NCBI RefSeq assembly: GCF_011684115.1
Contig: NZ_JAADJV010000001.1
Span: 62,001-126,000, forward strand
Length of the DNA stretch: 64,000 nt
Source: Rahnella aceris
Lineage (GTDB): Bacteria > Pseudomonadota > Gammaproteobacteria > Enterobacterales > Enterobacteriaceae
Direction: 5' to 3'
The notes beneath the pieces are model-generated. The model ran no database searches. It had not been told where the DNA came from and worked only from the letters and a program-made list of their open reading frames with translations. The position numbers were made by a program, and so were the translations under genes. Below are positions 37,135 to 47,800 of the stretch, one piece after another. Numbering within the stretch: position 1 is the first letter of the stretch; each line of letters starts with the position of its first letter.

Positions 37135-37995
37135 ATGGGTAAAATTTTAGTCACGGGCAGCCTTCATTATGACATCGTGATCCACGCGCATCATCGTCCG
37201 GAAAAAGGCGAAACGGTGATCGGCAGCGGATGTTCATATAAATTCGGCGGCAAGGGCGGGAATCAGGCCGTTGCCGCTGCCAGAGCGGGCGCCGGTGTTC
37301 GTTTTGCCGGTGCCGTGGGCGCCGATACGCAGGGGGAATTCCTGCGTGGTGTGCTAAATGAAAACGCGGTCGACAGCAGCTTTATCGCCGTTAATGAAAG
37401 CGTACCTTCCGGCATGAGCGTGGCGCTGATGGATGCAGAAGGGGATTACGGCGCAGTGGTCGTTTCCAATGCAAACAACCACATTGATGCCGCGCAGTTT
37501 GATGATGATGCCTTGTGGCAGCAGGTTGACATGCTGTTGTTACAAAATGAGGTGCCGGAGGCGGTGAATCTGGCGGCAGCGAAACAGGCGAAACAGCGCG
37601 GGATCCGCGTTTGTCTGAATGCCGCACCGGCGCGGACACTTTGTGCTGAGATGCAGTCTGCTGTCGATTTGCTGGTGGTGAATGGCGTCGAAGCCCGTGA
37701 TCTGAGCGGTATTCCGGTCAATGATTTGTCCGATGCCTGCGTGGCAGCCGAATTACTGAGCCAGCATTCTCCGGCTGTTATCGTGACGGCGGGTGAACAC
37801 GGTGTGGCCTGGTGTGCAGCCGGCGGACGCAGCCAGTCGATGCCCGCCGAAAAAATAGAGCTGGTCAGTACCCACGGTGCCGGTGACTGCTTTATGGGCA
37901 CGTTGTGCACATCACTCTTGCAAGGGAAAACGCTGGCAGATTCCGTCGCAAAAGCCAACCGTGCAGCCGCCGAACACGTCTCCCGCAAAGCCTGA
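37135..37995 (+). CDS. PfkB-family sugar kinase (ribokinase-like)
   Basis: This 286-aa carbohydrate kinase has the N-terminal KFGGKGGNQAVAAARAG (near 37-53) that holds the sugar, the substrate loop and the C-terminal anion hole THGAGDCFMGTLCTSLLQ (near 243) with the catalytic aspartate. The usual DTxGAGD is STHGAGD here, so the first residues differ. It phosphorylates the isomerised sugar, trapping it in the cell. It is the last gene of the operon and is followed by a strong terminator. Confidence 0.9.
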   Translation: MGKILVTGSLHYDIVIHAHHRPEKGETVIGSGCSYKFGGKGGNQAVAAARAGAGVRFAGAVGADTQGEFLRGVLNENAVDSSFIAVNESVPSGMSVALMDAEGDYGAVVVSNANNHIDAAQFDDDALWQQVDMLLLQNEVPEAVNLAAAKQAKQRGIRVCLNAAPARTLCAEMQSAVDLLVVNGVEARDLSGIPVNDLSDACVAAELLSQHSPAVIVTAGEHGVAWCAAGGRSQSMPAEKIELVSTHGAGDCFMGTLCTSLLQGKTLADSVAKANRAAAEHVSRKA

Positions 37996-38026
37996 CTTTT
38001 AATGCCAGTCTTTGCTAAAACGCCAA

Positions 38027-38055
38027 AAGGCAGGATGAATGTCCTGCCTTTTTTG
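38027..38055 (+). terminator. Terminator of the sugar operon
   Basis: AAGGCAGGA (38027-38035) and TCCTGCCTT (38042-38050) form a 9-bp stem followed by TTTTG. It lies 32 bp after the kinase stop. Confidence 0.9.
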
Positions 38056-38069
38056 CGTTTAGCGCACCC

Positions 38070-38375
38070 TCAGGCCTCACCGTTCTCATCAATCTTCTTC
38101 TTATCCACATGCCCCAGTGAACGTTCCGGGAAACAAATATCGCGCACACGCTGTTTAAGCAGTGCGGCGTCCGGGAAACCGCCATCGCGTTTGCGTTCCC
38201 AGATAACCTCGTCATCGACTTTAATTTCGTAAATGCCACCGGTGCCGGGGACAAGCGTCACGGACGCCAGATCGGTACTGAACGAATTCAGCAATTCCTG
38301 CGCCATCCAGGTGGCGCGCAGCATCCAGTTGCATTGAGAACAATAGGTGATGGTGATGGCAGGTAATTTTTCCAT
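38070..38375 (-). CDS. SelT/SelW/SelH-family thioredoxin-like protein
   Basis: This 101-aa protein contains the redox motif CSQCNW (CxxC) at residues 12-17, in the frame ITITYCSQCNWMLRATWMAQ. The family fold continues with SVTLVPGTGGIYEIKVDDEV, IWERKRDGGFPDAALLKQRV. Family members of this Rdx type are small thiol proteins. Selenoprotein versions have Sec where this one has Cys. The acidic-basic tail LGHVDKKKIDENGEA is variable. It stands alone between convergent terminator and a LysR gene. Confidence 0.9.
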   Translation of the reverse strand: MEKLPAITITYCSQCNWMLRATWMAQELLNSFSTDLASVTLVPGTGGIYEIKVDDEVIWERKRDGGFPDAALLKQRVRDICFPERSLGHVDKKKIDENGEA

Positions 38376-38423
38376 GGTACGACCCTTTTAAGAGGATTTT
38401 ATCGACGTTTCAGAAATCGGATA

Positions 38424-39326
38424 TTACTGCCCGCTACAGACCTGCGCCAGTTGTTGTCTCAGCCACTGATGGGCGGCGGAAAGATGCGAGCGTTCGTGCC
38501 ACGCGGCGACTTTGGTAAAGCCGGGGATTTCCAGTGGCGGAGGCATCACTTCCAGCCCCGCGACACCATGCACCAGCCGTTCCGGCACGACGGCGATCAG
38601 ATCCGTAGTCTGTAAGACCGGCGGCAGCACCAGGAAACTGTTAACCGACAGCACCACGTTGCGTTTTTTGCCCAGCGCGTGAAGGGCGGTATCCGTCACC
38701 CCGGCAAAGCTTTCTCCGCTCAGCGACACCAGCGCATGATCGTACTGACAAAATGTCTCAAGCGATATTGTGCCTTTATTCAGCGCCGGATGGCCCTTGC
38801 GCAACGTACAGACATAACGTTCTTCGTATAAATGGCGGATGTGCAGATCGGGTGGTGTGGTCTCCGGCGTCAGCAGCGCGAGGTCGATTTCACCGCGCTC
38901 CAGCCGCCCCTGAATGGTCGAATCTTCAGCTCGCTGAACCGACAGATGAATGCCAGGCGCCAGCTTCTGTAAGAGAGAAAAGAATGGCACGATAATCACA
39001 CTCAGCGCGTAATCGGTAGCGGCGAGGGTAAACGTCATCTCGCAGTCAGCGGGCACAAATACTTCCGGCTGCAATAGCGCATCGATTTCCGCCATTACCC
39101 GCTTCACCGGTTTTGCCAGCGCCAGCGCACGTTCGGTCGGCACGATGCCGTAGCGGGCACGGACAAACAGCGGATCATCAAAACTTTCCCGCAGACGTGT
39201 GAGCATGCTGCTCACGGCGGGTTGCGTCAGGGAAAGACGCTCAGCGGCGCGGGTCACACTGCGCTCGTCGAGCAGCGCATCGAAAGTCTTTAACAGATTG
39301 AGGTCGAGACTTTTCAGGTTGCGCAT
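38424..39326 (-). CDS. LysR-family regulator (NodD-like subgroup)
   Basis: This 300-aa regulator starts at ATG 39326 (MRNLKSLDLNLLKTFDALLD). It has an HTH at about 10-65 (RSVTRAAERLSLTQPAVSSM, LTRLRESFDDPLFVRARYGI) of the subgroup with PLFVR and LTPTERA-like segments, and an effector domain from 95. It is divergent from the Old Yellow Enzyme gene with 122 bp between the start codons, so that gene is its likely target. The upstream extension to 39410 is not supported. Sensing by quinones or nitro compounds is a guess. Confidence 0.88.
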   Translation of the reverse strand: MRNLKSLDLNLLKTFDALLDERSVTRAAERLSLTQPAVSSMLTRLRESFDDPLFVRARYGIVPTERALALAKPVKRVMAEIDALLQPEVFVPADCEMTFTLAATDYALSVIIVPFFSLLQKLAPGIHLSVQRAEDSTIQGRLERGEIDLALLTPETTPPDLHIRHLYEERYVCTLRKGHPALNKGTISLETFCQYDHALVSLSGESFAGVTDTALHALGKKRNVVLSVNSFLVLPPVLQTTDLIAVVPERLVHGVAGLEVMPPPLEIPGFTKVAAWHERSHLSAAHQWLRQQLAQVCSGQ

Positions 39327-39448
39327 GGGCGGGGCACCGATTGAGTTATAACGAAAGTTGATACGCACTATAATATTTCTACACTTCTGCTTATAGCTCT
39401 TTGGCAGCACTCTGTGTGCTTAATGTGCCAATCCACCGAGGAAATTTT

Positions 39449-40546
39449 ATGTCTGCACTATTTACGCCGTTTACGTTGAAAGACGTCACCTTAAAAAACC
39501 GCATTGCCGTTCCGCCTATGTGCCAGTATTCCGCCACTGATGGCGTGCCGAATGACTGGCATCAGGTGCATTACGCCACGCTGGCACGCGGCGGCGCGAG
39601 CCTGGTGATTGTCGAAGCGACGGCGGTTTCGCCGGAAGGGCGTATCACCCCGGGATGTCTCGGGATCTGGAACGATGAACAGGCTGCTGAACTGGCGAAG
39701 ATTGCCAAAGCCATCAAAGCCGCAGGCGCAGTACCGGGGATCCAGATCGGTCACGCAGGCCGTAAAGCCAGCGCCAATCTGCCTTGGGAAGGGGACGATC
39801 ATATTGCTGAAGGCGATCCGCGTGGCTGGGCAACCATTGCGCCATCCGCAGTCGCATTCGGCAAACACCTGCCGAAAGTGCCGAAAGAAATGACCAAAGC
39901 CGATATCCAGCGCGTGATGGCCGATTTTGTCGCTGCCGCGAAACGCGCGCGCGATGCCGGTTTTGAATGGCTGGAGCTGCACTTTGCCCACGGCTATCTG
40001 GCGCAAAGCTTCTTCTCCGTGCATTCCAACACCCGCACCGACGAATACGGCGGTGATTTTGCCGGTCGCAGCCGTTTCCTGATTGAAACTTTCGACGCCG
40101 TTAACGCCGTCTGGCCAAAAAACCTGCCGATTACCGCGCGTTTTGGCGTGATCGAATACGATGGCCGCGATGAAGAAACGCTGGCGGAATCTATCGAACT
40201 GACCCGTATTCTGCGTGAGAAAGGGCTGGATATGCTCAACGTCAGCGTCGGTTTCTCGACCTGGGAAGCACAGATCCCATGGGGAGCCGGTTTCCTGGCA
40301 CCAGTGTCGCGCCGCGTGCGTGCTGAAGCCGGCTTGCCGGTGGCGAGTTCATGGGGCGTTGCGTCGGCAGACGTGGCCGAACGTTGTATCAGCGAACAAG
40401 ATATGGATCTGGTGATGATTGGCCGCGCCATGCTCGCCAACCCGCATTATCCGTATGCGCTTGCGAAAGAACTGGGCGAGGACAATCCTTCATGGGTTCT
40501 GCCTGCGCCTTACGCGCACTGGCTTGAGCGCTACAGCATCAACTGA
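39449..40546 (+). CDS. Old Yellow Enzyme family NADH:flavin oxidoreductase (YqjM type)
   Basis: This 365-aa FMN enzyme of the thermophilic-like OYE class reduces activated C=C bonds. Features are VPPMCQYSATDG (redox-tuning Cys near 25), IQIGHAGRKASANLPW (His-x-x-Arg substrate site), DAGFEWLELHFAHGYLAQSF with NTRTDEYGGDFAGRSRFLIE, and the NADPH-region DLVMIGRAMLANPHYP. The ATG at 39449 follows GAGGAAATT. The gene is divergent from LysR and ended by a terminator at 40576-40606. Its close relatives handle enones, quinones and nitroesters. Confidence 0.93.
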   Translation: MSALFTPFTLKDVTLKNRIAVPPMCQYSATDGVPNDWHQVHYATLARGGASLVIVEATAVSPEGRITPGCLGIWNDEQAAELAKIAKAIKAAGAVPGIQIGHAGRKASANLPWEGDDHIAEGDPRGWATIAPSAVAFGKHLPKVPKEMTKADIQRVMADFVAAAKRARDAGFEWLELHFAHGYLAQSFFSVHSNTRTDEYGGDFAGRSRFLIETFDAVNAVWPKNLPITARFGVIEYDGRDEETLAESIELTRILREKGLDMLNVSVGFSTWEAQIPWGAGFLAPVSRRVRAEAGLPVASSWGVASADVAERCISEQDMDLVMIGRAMLANPHYPYALAKELGEDNPSWVLPAPYAHWLERYSIN

Positions 40547-40575
40547 TAATCAATTTAAATCAGTGTATTAACCGG

Positions 40576-40606
40576 CAGGCAGGAGCCTTCTTCTGCCTGT
40601 TTTTTT
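40576..40606 (+). terminator. Terminator of the OYE gene
   Basis: CAGGCAG (40576-40582) and CTGCCTG (40593-40599) pair, followed by TTTTTTT. It lies 29 bp after the stop. Confidence 0.9.
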
Positions 40607-40747
40607 ATCTCTTACTCAGATATAAAAATAATAGATGGTTGTTATCATGATGTGTGATTTCCGTAATATCTTAGCCCTGAGTATTCTGTGTGAATACCAG
40701 CCTGATGGCTGTTCCCTTGGCACACAGCAATAACGAAGGAATCACAC

Positions 40748-41260
40748 ATGAATGCGATCAACTGGCCGCAAGGCTATATTCCCGGCGAAACCGACAACTT
40801 TGCCTCTAACGAAATGATCATCACCGGCCTGACCGTTGAGGAACTCTGGGCACAACTCGATAACACCGCCGCCTGGCCGGTTTACTACAGCAATGCGTCT
40901 GATATTTCCTTCCACGACGGCAGCGGACCGGGCCTGAGCGACGGCGCACGTTTTCGTTTCAGCACCTTCGGTTTCCCGGTGGAAGCGCTGGTGACCGAAT
41001 ACATCCCGCCAGTCAAAGGCCAGCCTGCGCGCATGGCGTGGCACGGCTGGGCAGAAGGTGATGCCGAAACCCGTCTCGACGTGCATCACGCGTGGCTTAT
41101 CGAAGAACTCTCTGGCGGGCGCGTGCGCATCCTGACGCAGGAAACGCAAAATGGTAAGCCGGCGCGTGAACTGGCTGTCGCGCGACCTGACCCGATGATC
41201 AACGGCCATCAGGAATGGCTGGACGGGATGATCGGGGCGGCTCGTAAAACGCGCGGGTAA
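40748..41260 (+). CDS. SRPBCC-family (START-like) lipid or aromatic-binding protein
   Basis: This 170-aa protein has the Bet v1/SRPBCC fold pattern: an N-terminal segment (NWPQGYIPGETDNFASNEMI), then ITGLTVEELWAQLDNTAAWP and the strand series RFRFSTFGFPVEALVTEYIP, ARMAWHGWAEGDAETRLDVH. It ends with a C-terminal helix (QEWLDGMIGAAR). Such proteins bind hydrophobic ligands or act as cyclases. Ligand not known. It is preceded by GAAGGAATC and has no obvious operon partner. Confidence 0.85.
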   Translation: MNAINWPQGYIPGETDNFASNEMIITGLTVEELWAQLDNTAAWPVYYSNASDISFHDGSGPGLSDGARFRFSTFGFPVEALVTEYIPPVKGQPARMAWHGWAEGDAETRLDVHHAWLIEELSGGRVRILTQETQNGKPARELAVARPDPMINGHQEWLDGMIGAARKTRG

Positions 41261-41387
41261 TTTTCAGCGCGTTACATTTTGCTACGAGGCAGGCCGCAAG
41301 CCCTGCCTCTTTTCTTTTCTGTCCTTTCAATCCTTTCCAAATCAACGCAAAATCTCAACCCTGACAGGCGAAAAAAGGGATGCGGGC

Positions 41388-44300
41388 GTGAATTCAGGTT
41401 TGATGGTATTACACGGAAATCACTCAGAAACGCTGAGGGACGTGCTGGTCTCGTGGATGGCAGCGCATCCGCTGTCGCCGCTGGAAAATGAAGTGATTCT
41501 GGTGCAGAGCAACGGCATCAACCAGTGGCTGAAACTGGCGCTGGCGCGTGATGTGGCCGACGGTGGCTGCGGAATTGCGGCGGCGCTGGATATCAAACTT
41601 CCGGCACGTTTTTTCTGGCAGGTGTACCGCGCGGTGCTCGGCAAAGAACAGGTGCCGGAATCGTCGCCTTTTGACCGTCCGCTGCTGACCTGGCGCCTGA
41701 TCCGCCTGTTACCCGAACTGCTTGCCGAACCCGTTTTTGCGCCGCTGGCCCGTTTCTTAAAAGATGACGGCGATATGCGTAAATTGCATCAGCTGGCGCA
41801 GCGTCTGGCGGATTTATTCGATCAGTATCAGGTTTACCGTGCTGACTGGCTGGAAGACTGGGGCAACGGTCTGGACGTTCTGCGCACCAGCCGTAAAGGC
41901 AGCGAGCCCTTGCCGGAAAACCTGCTGTGGCAGCCGCAACTGTGGCGCGCGCTGCTGGCGGATGTACCTGAAAACGAGCGCAACACCAGCCGTGCGGCGC
42001 TGCATCAGCGTTTCCTGCACTATGCGCAAACTATTCCTGAAGACCAGCGCCCGGCCGGTTTACCGGCGCGGCTGGTGGTTTTTGGCATCTCCTCGTTACC
42101 GCAACAATCCCTTGAAGTGCTGGCCGTGCTGGGACGCTGGACACACATCTTTATGTGTGTGCATAACCCGTGCGAGCACGACTGGAGCGATATCATTGCT
42201 GATAAAGATTTGCTGCGCGCAGAGCGGATACGTCAGTTGCGTAAGCCGGGCATGCCGCAGGTCATTGCCGAAGATGAGCTCCATCAGCATGCGCATCCGT
42301 TGCTGGCGGCATGGGGCAAGCAGGGGCGTGACTATATCGGTTTGCTGAATGAATACGACAACCACGAATCCTATGCGGCGCAACTGGCGCCGGTGATCCC
42401 GCGCATCGACCTCTTTACCTCAAACGGCACCGATACCCTGTTGCATCAGTTGCAGGAAGACATTTTGCAGCTGCGCCCGCTGGCTGAAACCATCGATGAA
42501 TGGCCTGCCGCTGACGTTCAGCATGACGATTCCCTGCGTTTCTTTATTACCCACAGCGCCCAGCGCGAAGTGGAAGTGCTGCATGACCGCCTGCTGGCGG
42601 CGCTGGCCGCAGATCCGACGCTGAAAGCGCGTGACATTATCGTGATGGTGCCGGATATCAACGGTTATGCGCCGCACATTCAGGCGGTGTTTGGCCTGAT
42701 GGAGCGCAGTGATCCGCGTTATATCCCGTTCACCGTTGCCGATCAGGGACCGCGCCAGAATAATCCGTTACTCGGTGCGCTGGAAAGTTTGCTGGAACTG
42801 CCACAGTCGCGTTTTGCGGTCAGTGATTTGCTGGATTTACTCGATGTGCCGTCGGTGCGTCAGCGTTTCGGGATTGAAGAAGAACAACTGCCGCTGCTGC
42901 ACCGCTGGATCAGAGCCGCCAACGTGCGCTGGGGGCTGCATGCCGAGCAGCGCCAGAGCCTCGAACTGCCGTTATCACCGGAACAAAACAGCTGGTTCTT
43001 TGGTCTGCAACGCATGTTGCTGGGCTATGCGGTGGGCAGCGGCGAAGCCTGGAAAAACATCGAGCCGCTGGATGAAATCGGCGGGCTGGATGCGGCACTG
43101 ATTGGCCCGCTGTCACATCTGCTGAACTGCCTGGATGACACCTGGCGTCAGCTACGTGAACCTGCGCCTCCGCAGGAGTGGGGCAGGCGTCTGCGTCATA
43201 TCCTTTCTCAATACTTTAGCGAGGATGACGGTGAAGATGGCTTTATTTTAGTGCGTCTGCACGGTGAGCTGGAAATCTGGCTCGAAGCCTGTGAAAGCGT
43301 AGATTTACAGGCCGAACTGCCGCTGTCGGTGGTTCGCGATCACTGGCTGGCGCAGTTCGACCAGTCGGGTCTGACCCAGCCGTTTTTCGGCGGCGCGGTG
43401 ACGTTCGCCACGTTGATGCCGATGCGTGCCATTCCTTTCCGCCACGTGCATCTGCTGGGGATGAACGACGGTGATTATCCGCGTAACCGTGTACCGATGG
43501 ATTTCGACCTCATGGGGCGCGATTACCGCCCGGGCGACCGTTCACGCCGTGAAGATGACCGTTATCTGTTCCTCGAAGCCCTGCTTTCTGCGCGTGAACG
43601 CTTACACATTAGCTGGGTGGGGCGCAGCATTCATGACAACACCGAGCGCCCGCCTTCGGTGCTGGTGGCGCAGTTGCGCGACCATCTGGCGGCAGGCTGG
43701 AAAGCACAAAGTGGCGAAGATTTACTGCACGCCCTGACCACCGAACATCGTCTGCAACCGTTCAACCGCGACTATTTCAGTCAGGGCAGCCCGCTGTTTA
43801 GTTATGCCCACGAATGGCGCGCCGGGCTGGAAGCGGAAGCCGCTGCCGTGGCAGCGCAACCGCTGCAACCGGTGGAACAGGAAGGCGCACTGACGCTGCG
43901 TCAGTTGTCGGATTTCCTGTCGGATCCGGTGCGCAGTTTCTTCCGCCAGCGGCTGAATATCTACTTTGAGCTGGAAGATCCGGGCAGCGAAGATCAGGAG
44001 CCGTTCGACATCAATGCGCTGGAAAACTGGCGGTTGCAGGATGAGCTGATCCGCGCGCAAAAATGGGCGCTGGAAGCGGGCGTTTCGCGTCAGGACGTTT
44101 TACGTCAGCAACTCGAACGTATTGAACGACGCGGCGAGCTGGCACCGGGCGAATTTGCTGCGGTGCTGAGTGACGATCTGGCCGAACCGATGGATACCTT
44201 GTTTGCCAGCTATCAGCAGGTTCTCGATGCATGGCCTCAGCCGCTGGCGAATGAGGCGCTGGAAGATAAAACCGGTGGTGTGATGTTCTCCGACTGGCTG

Positions 44301-44846
44301 AGCGAACTGCGGGCAAATGCTGCGGGCGGCCGTGCCCGCGTGGTGCTGGAAAGTACCGGCATCATAAAAGATCGCGCTTACCGCTTTGACCGGCTGCTGC
44401 CTTACTGGGTTGCGCATCTTGCGGGGCATCTTGACGGACAGCCAATGCACACCTTTATCGTCAGCAAAAACGGCACCGCCGAATTACCGCCGCTGGAGAT
44501 CGCTTATGCGCGCGAACTGTGGGACACGCTGATTGAAACGTGGAAAATCGGGCAGTTGCGGCCGTTGCCGCTGGCGGTAAAAACAGCCTTTGTCTGGCTG
44601 AAAAAAGAGGGCACGGCGCACAGCGCAACGGACAGCGATGCCTGGCTTGCCGCCCGCGACAGCTACGAAAATCACGATCCGGCCAACATGAAATTTGGTG
44701 AGCGTGACAGCAATGCGTACCTGGCCCGCGCGTGGCCGGACTTTGCCGCACTCTGGTCTGACGGTGAATTTGCCCGGCTGGCCGATGTGCTACTGGCACC
44801 GTTGATCAATTATCTTTCCCGCAGTAAGAAAGGAGACAAGGAATGA
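41388..44846 (+). CDS. recC: Exodeoxyribonuclease V gamma subunit RecC (pseudomonad-like type)
   Basis: This 1152-aa protein begins MNSGLMVLHGNHSETLRDVL. It contains the family's inactive helicase and nuclease-like domains, with an N-terminal NEVILVQSNGINQWLKLALA and a DLFDQYQVYRADWL block. A VFGISSLPQQSLEVLAVLGR block and the C-terminal LLGMNDGDYPRNRVPMDFDL and LRQLSDFLSDPVRSFFRQRL blocks follow. RecC holds the Chi-recognition tunnel of RecBCD. The start is a GTG at 41388. An ATG at 41403 would remove only 5 residues. The gene overlaps recB by 4 bp (44843-44846) and no ptrA lies between, unlike E. coli. The sequence recalls Pseudomonas RecC (about 1150 aa). A second RecBCD elsewhere in the genome is possible. 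Confidence 0.9.
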   Translation: MNSGLMVLHGNHSETLRDVLVSWMAAHPLSPLENEVILVQSNGINQWLKLALARDVADGGCGIAAALDIKLPARFFWQVYRAVLGKEQVPESSPFDRPLLTWRLIRLLPELLAEPVFAPLARFLKDDGDMRKLHQLAQRLADLFDQYQVYRADWLEDWGNGLDVLRTSRKGSEPLPENLLWQPQLWRALLADVPENERNTSRAALHQRFLHYAQTIPEDQRPAGLPARLVVFGISSLPQQSLEVLAVLGRWTHIFMCVHNPCEHDWSDIIADKDLLRAERIRQLRKPGMPQVIAEDELHQHAHPLLAAWGKQGRDYIGLLNEYDNHESYAAQLAPVIPRIDLFTSNGTDTLLHQLQEDILQLRPLAETIDEWPAADVQHDDSLRFFITHSAQREVEVLHDRLLAALAADPTLKARDIIVMVPDINGYAPHIQAVFGLMERSDPRYIPFTVADQGPRQNNPLLGALESLLELPQSRFAVSDLLDLLDVPSVRQRFGIEEEQLPLLHRWIRAANVRWGLHAEQRQSLELPLSPEQNSWFFGLQRMLLGYAVGSGEAWKNIEPLDEIGGLDAALIGPLSHLLNCLDDTWRQLREPAPPQEWGRRLRHILSQYFSEDDGEDGFILVRLHGELEIWLEACESVDLQAELPLSVVRDHWLAQFDQSGLTQPFFGGAVTFATLMPMRAIPFRHVHLLGMNDGDYPRNRVPMDFDLMGRDYRPGDRSRREDDRYLFLEALLSARERLHISWVGRSIHDNTERPPSVLVAQLRDHLAAGWKAQSGEDLLHALTTEHRLQPFNRDYFSQGSPLFSYAHEWRAGLEAEAAAVAAQPLQPVEQEGALTLRQLSDFLSDPVRSFFRQRLNIYFELEDPGSEDQEPFDINALENWRLQDELIRAQKWALEAGVSRQDVLRQQLERIERRGELAPGEFAAVLSDDLAEPMDTLFASYQQVLDAWPQPLANEALEDKTGGVMFSDWLSELRANAAGGRARVVLESTGIIKDRAYRFDRLLPYWVAHLAGHLDGQPMHTFIVSKNGTAELPPLEIAYARELWDTLIETWKIGQLRPLPLAVKTAFVWLKKEGTAHSATDSDAWLAARDSYENHDPANMKFGERDSNAYLARAWPDFAALWSDGEFARLADVLLAPLINYLSRSKKGDKE

Positions 44847-47800
44847 CGGAACAACGTCTGCCATCAGCATTGAATGTGCTGAACTTTCCGCTGACGGGAA
44901 GCCGCCTGATTGAAGCCAGCGCGGGTACCGGCAAAACTTTCACCATCGCCGCGCTGTATGTGCGGCTGGTGCTCGGACACGGCGGCGATAACGCCTTCAG
45001 CCGCCCGCTGACGCCGCCGGAAATTCTGGTGGTGACCTTTACCGATGCCGCAACCAAAGAACTGCGCGATCGCATCCGTGCGCGTTTATCGCAAGCGGCG
45101 GGGTATTTTTTAGGAAATCCTGACGCGGAAAATGACAGCGACGAATTTTTGCAAAATTTGCGTGCGGAATATACGCCTGAGCAATGGCCGGGCTGTGCCC
45201 GCAAGCTGCAACTGGCGGCGGAATGGATGGATGAATCTGCCGTTTCCACTATTCACGGCTGGTGTAACCGCATGCTTGGCGAGCACGCATTCGACAGCGA
45301 CAGCCTGTTTACCCAGACGCTGGAAACCGACCAGACCGAACTGCTGATGAACGTGGTGCGCGATTACTGGCGCAGTTTCTATTTCCCGCTCGGTGAGCAG
45401 GAAATCCGTATGTTGCGCGGCTGGTGGCGCTCACCGGAAGACTTACACCGCAGCGTGATGCCGCTGCTGGAATATGCCGGAGAGTTAGGCTCAGATCAGA
45501 CGCCTGCCGAAGTATGTGAAACGGTGAATAACCTGAAAGCGGCGGAACTGGCTGCGCTGAAACAAGACTGGCCGCAATGGACGCAGGAACTGCGCACAAT
45601 GCTCGAAGGCGCGGTAGCAGCGAAAGCGGTGAATGGGAAAATTCAGGCGCGATATTTCAATCCGTGGCTGGATAAACTTCACGCCTGGGCAACCAGCGAC
45701 GAAATAATCCCGGATCTCAAAACCGGCTGGACCCGCCTGACACCGGCAGGCTTAGACGAAGGCTGGAAGCAGGGCGTTGCGCCCGTCCATCCGGCCATTT
45801 CGGCAATGGAAACCCTGAAAACCCGGCTGGAAAGTTTGCCGGATGCCCGCAGCGGTTTACTGCAACATGCCTGCCGCTGGATAAAAAATCGTTTTGACCT
45901 CGAGCAGCAAAAGCGCGCGCAAATGGGTTTCAACGATTTGCTGACCCGTCTGGACGCTGCGCTCAGCAGCGACAACGGCGCACGACTGGCGGAGATCATC
46001 CGTACGCAATTCCCGGTGGCGATGATCGACGAATTTCAGGATACCGATCCGCTGCAATACCGCATTTTCGACGCCGTTTACCGTGTGGCGGAAAATGCGC
46101 CGGAGCAGGGGCTGATCCTGATCGGCGACCCGAAACAGGCGATTTACGCCTTTCGTGGTGCCGATATTTATACTTATCTGCGCGCCCGTCGTGATACCGG
46201 TGGCCGCCACTACACGCTGGCGACCAACTTCCGTTCTACCCGTGCGATGGTGGCGTCAGTGAATCAGGTGTTTGAACTGGCCGAAAATCGCAAGTCCGGC
46301 GAGGGCGCGTTCCTGTTCCGGCGCGGCGCTGAAAATCAGGTGCCGTTCCTGCCGGTAGAAGCCAAAGGACGCGCCGATACGCTGGTAATTGATGATGCCG
46401 AAGCCGCTGCGCTGACGCTGTGGTATCCGGAGAATCAGGCGGAAGTATTGCCGAAAAACCAGTATGTCCAGATGATGGCCGACGGCTGCGCCACGGAAAT
46501 TGTTCGCCTGCTGCGCCTCGGCCAGCAAGGTTCTGCCGGTTTTGGCCTGCCCGGCGAAACGCTGAAGCCAGTAATGCCCGGCGATATCGCGGTGCTGGTG
46601 AACACCGGGCGGGAAGCGACCGCAGTGCGCGTTGCGCTGTCGAAACGCGGCGTGCGCAGTGTGTATCTTTCCGATAAAGAATCGATTTTTGAAAGTGCGC
46701 AGGCGGGCGAATTGCAATACTGGCTGGCGGCTTGTGCTGCGCCGGAAAACGACCGGTTACTGCGCGCGGCCCTCGCGACACCTTCGCTGAACCTGAGCTG
46801 GGAAGCGCTGGACCGGCTCAATCAGGATGAAAACGAGTGGGAGCGCTACGTTCAGCAGTTTCAGGCGCTGCGTACCTGCTGGCGCAAACAGGGCATTCTG
46901 CCGATGCTGCGCCGTCTGATGTGGGAATTCGACGTGCCGCGCCGTCTGCTCGGCCGTGGTGACGAACGTGCGCTGACCGACCTGCTGCATCTTTCTGAAC
47001 TGCTACAACAGGCCAGCGTTCAGCTCGACGGCGAGCACGCGCTGATCCGCTATCTGGCGGAACAGTGTCAGGATGAACATCAGGGGGGCGATGCGCGCAA
47101 ACTGCGTCTCGAAAGCGATGCAGAACTGGTGAAAGTGGTCACGGTGCATAAGTCCAAAGGGCTGGAATATCCGCTGGTATTCCTGCCTTTCGCCTGTGCT
47201 TTCCGCGCGGTGAAAAAACAGGACTCACCGCTGAAATGGCACACGGCGGAAGGTGAACTGGAAGTGGCGCTGAGCGCGACGGATGAACAACTGGCGCAGG
47301 CCGATCGCGAGCGTCTGGGGGAAGACCTGCGTAAGTTCTACGTCGCGATGACCCGCTCGCGTTACGCGCTGTGGCTGGGCATGGCTCCGCTGAAAGAATT
47401 CGAAAAGAGCGCCTCCGGCTATCTGTTCCACGGCGGCGACGCGATCGATGCAGATGCGCTGCCCGCCAGTTTGCAGGCACTGGAAACAGACACTATTCGC
47501 GCCTGGCCGCTGCCTGTTACGGATGGCGCAATCTATCGCAGTGAGCAGTTGTTACCGGAACTCGGGCCGCGTCCTCCGCTGCGAACGCATAAAGGGCCGC
47601 GCTGGTGGGTGTCGAGTTTCTCCGGCCTGCAAATCGCACCGGCAGGCAGCTACATGGTGCCGGAGACCCTGAACCGGGAGCCTCGTGGTGAGATCGAAAG
47701 CGCAGCTCAGGACAGCTATTTAGAAGATCAGAAAGTATTTGTGGAAGACAAAGAGCCGGTGCCCGGGCTTTTGCAACCGATGACCGGTGAGAATTTGTAT

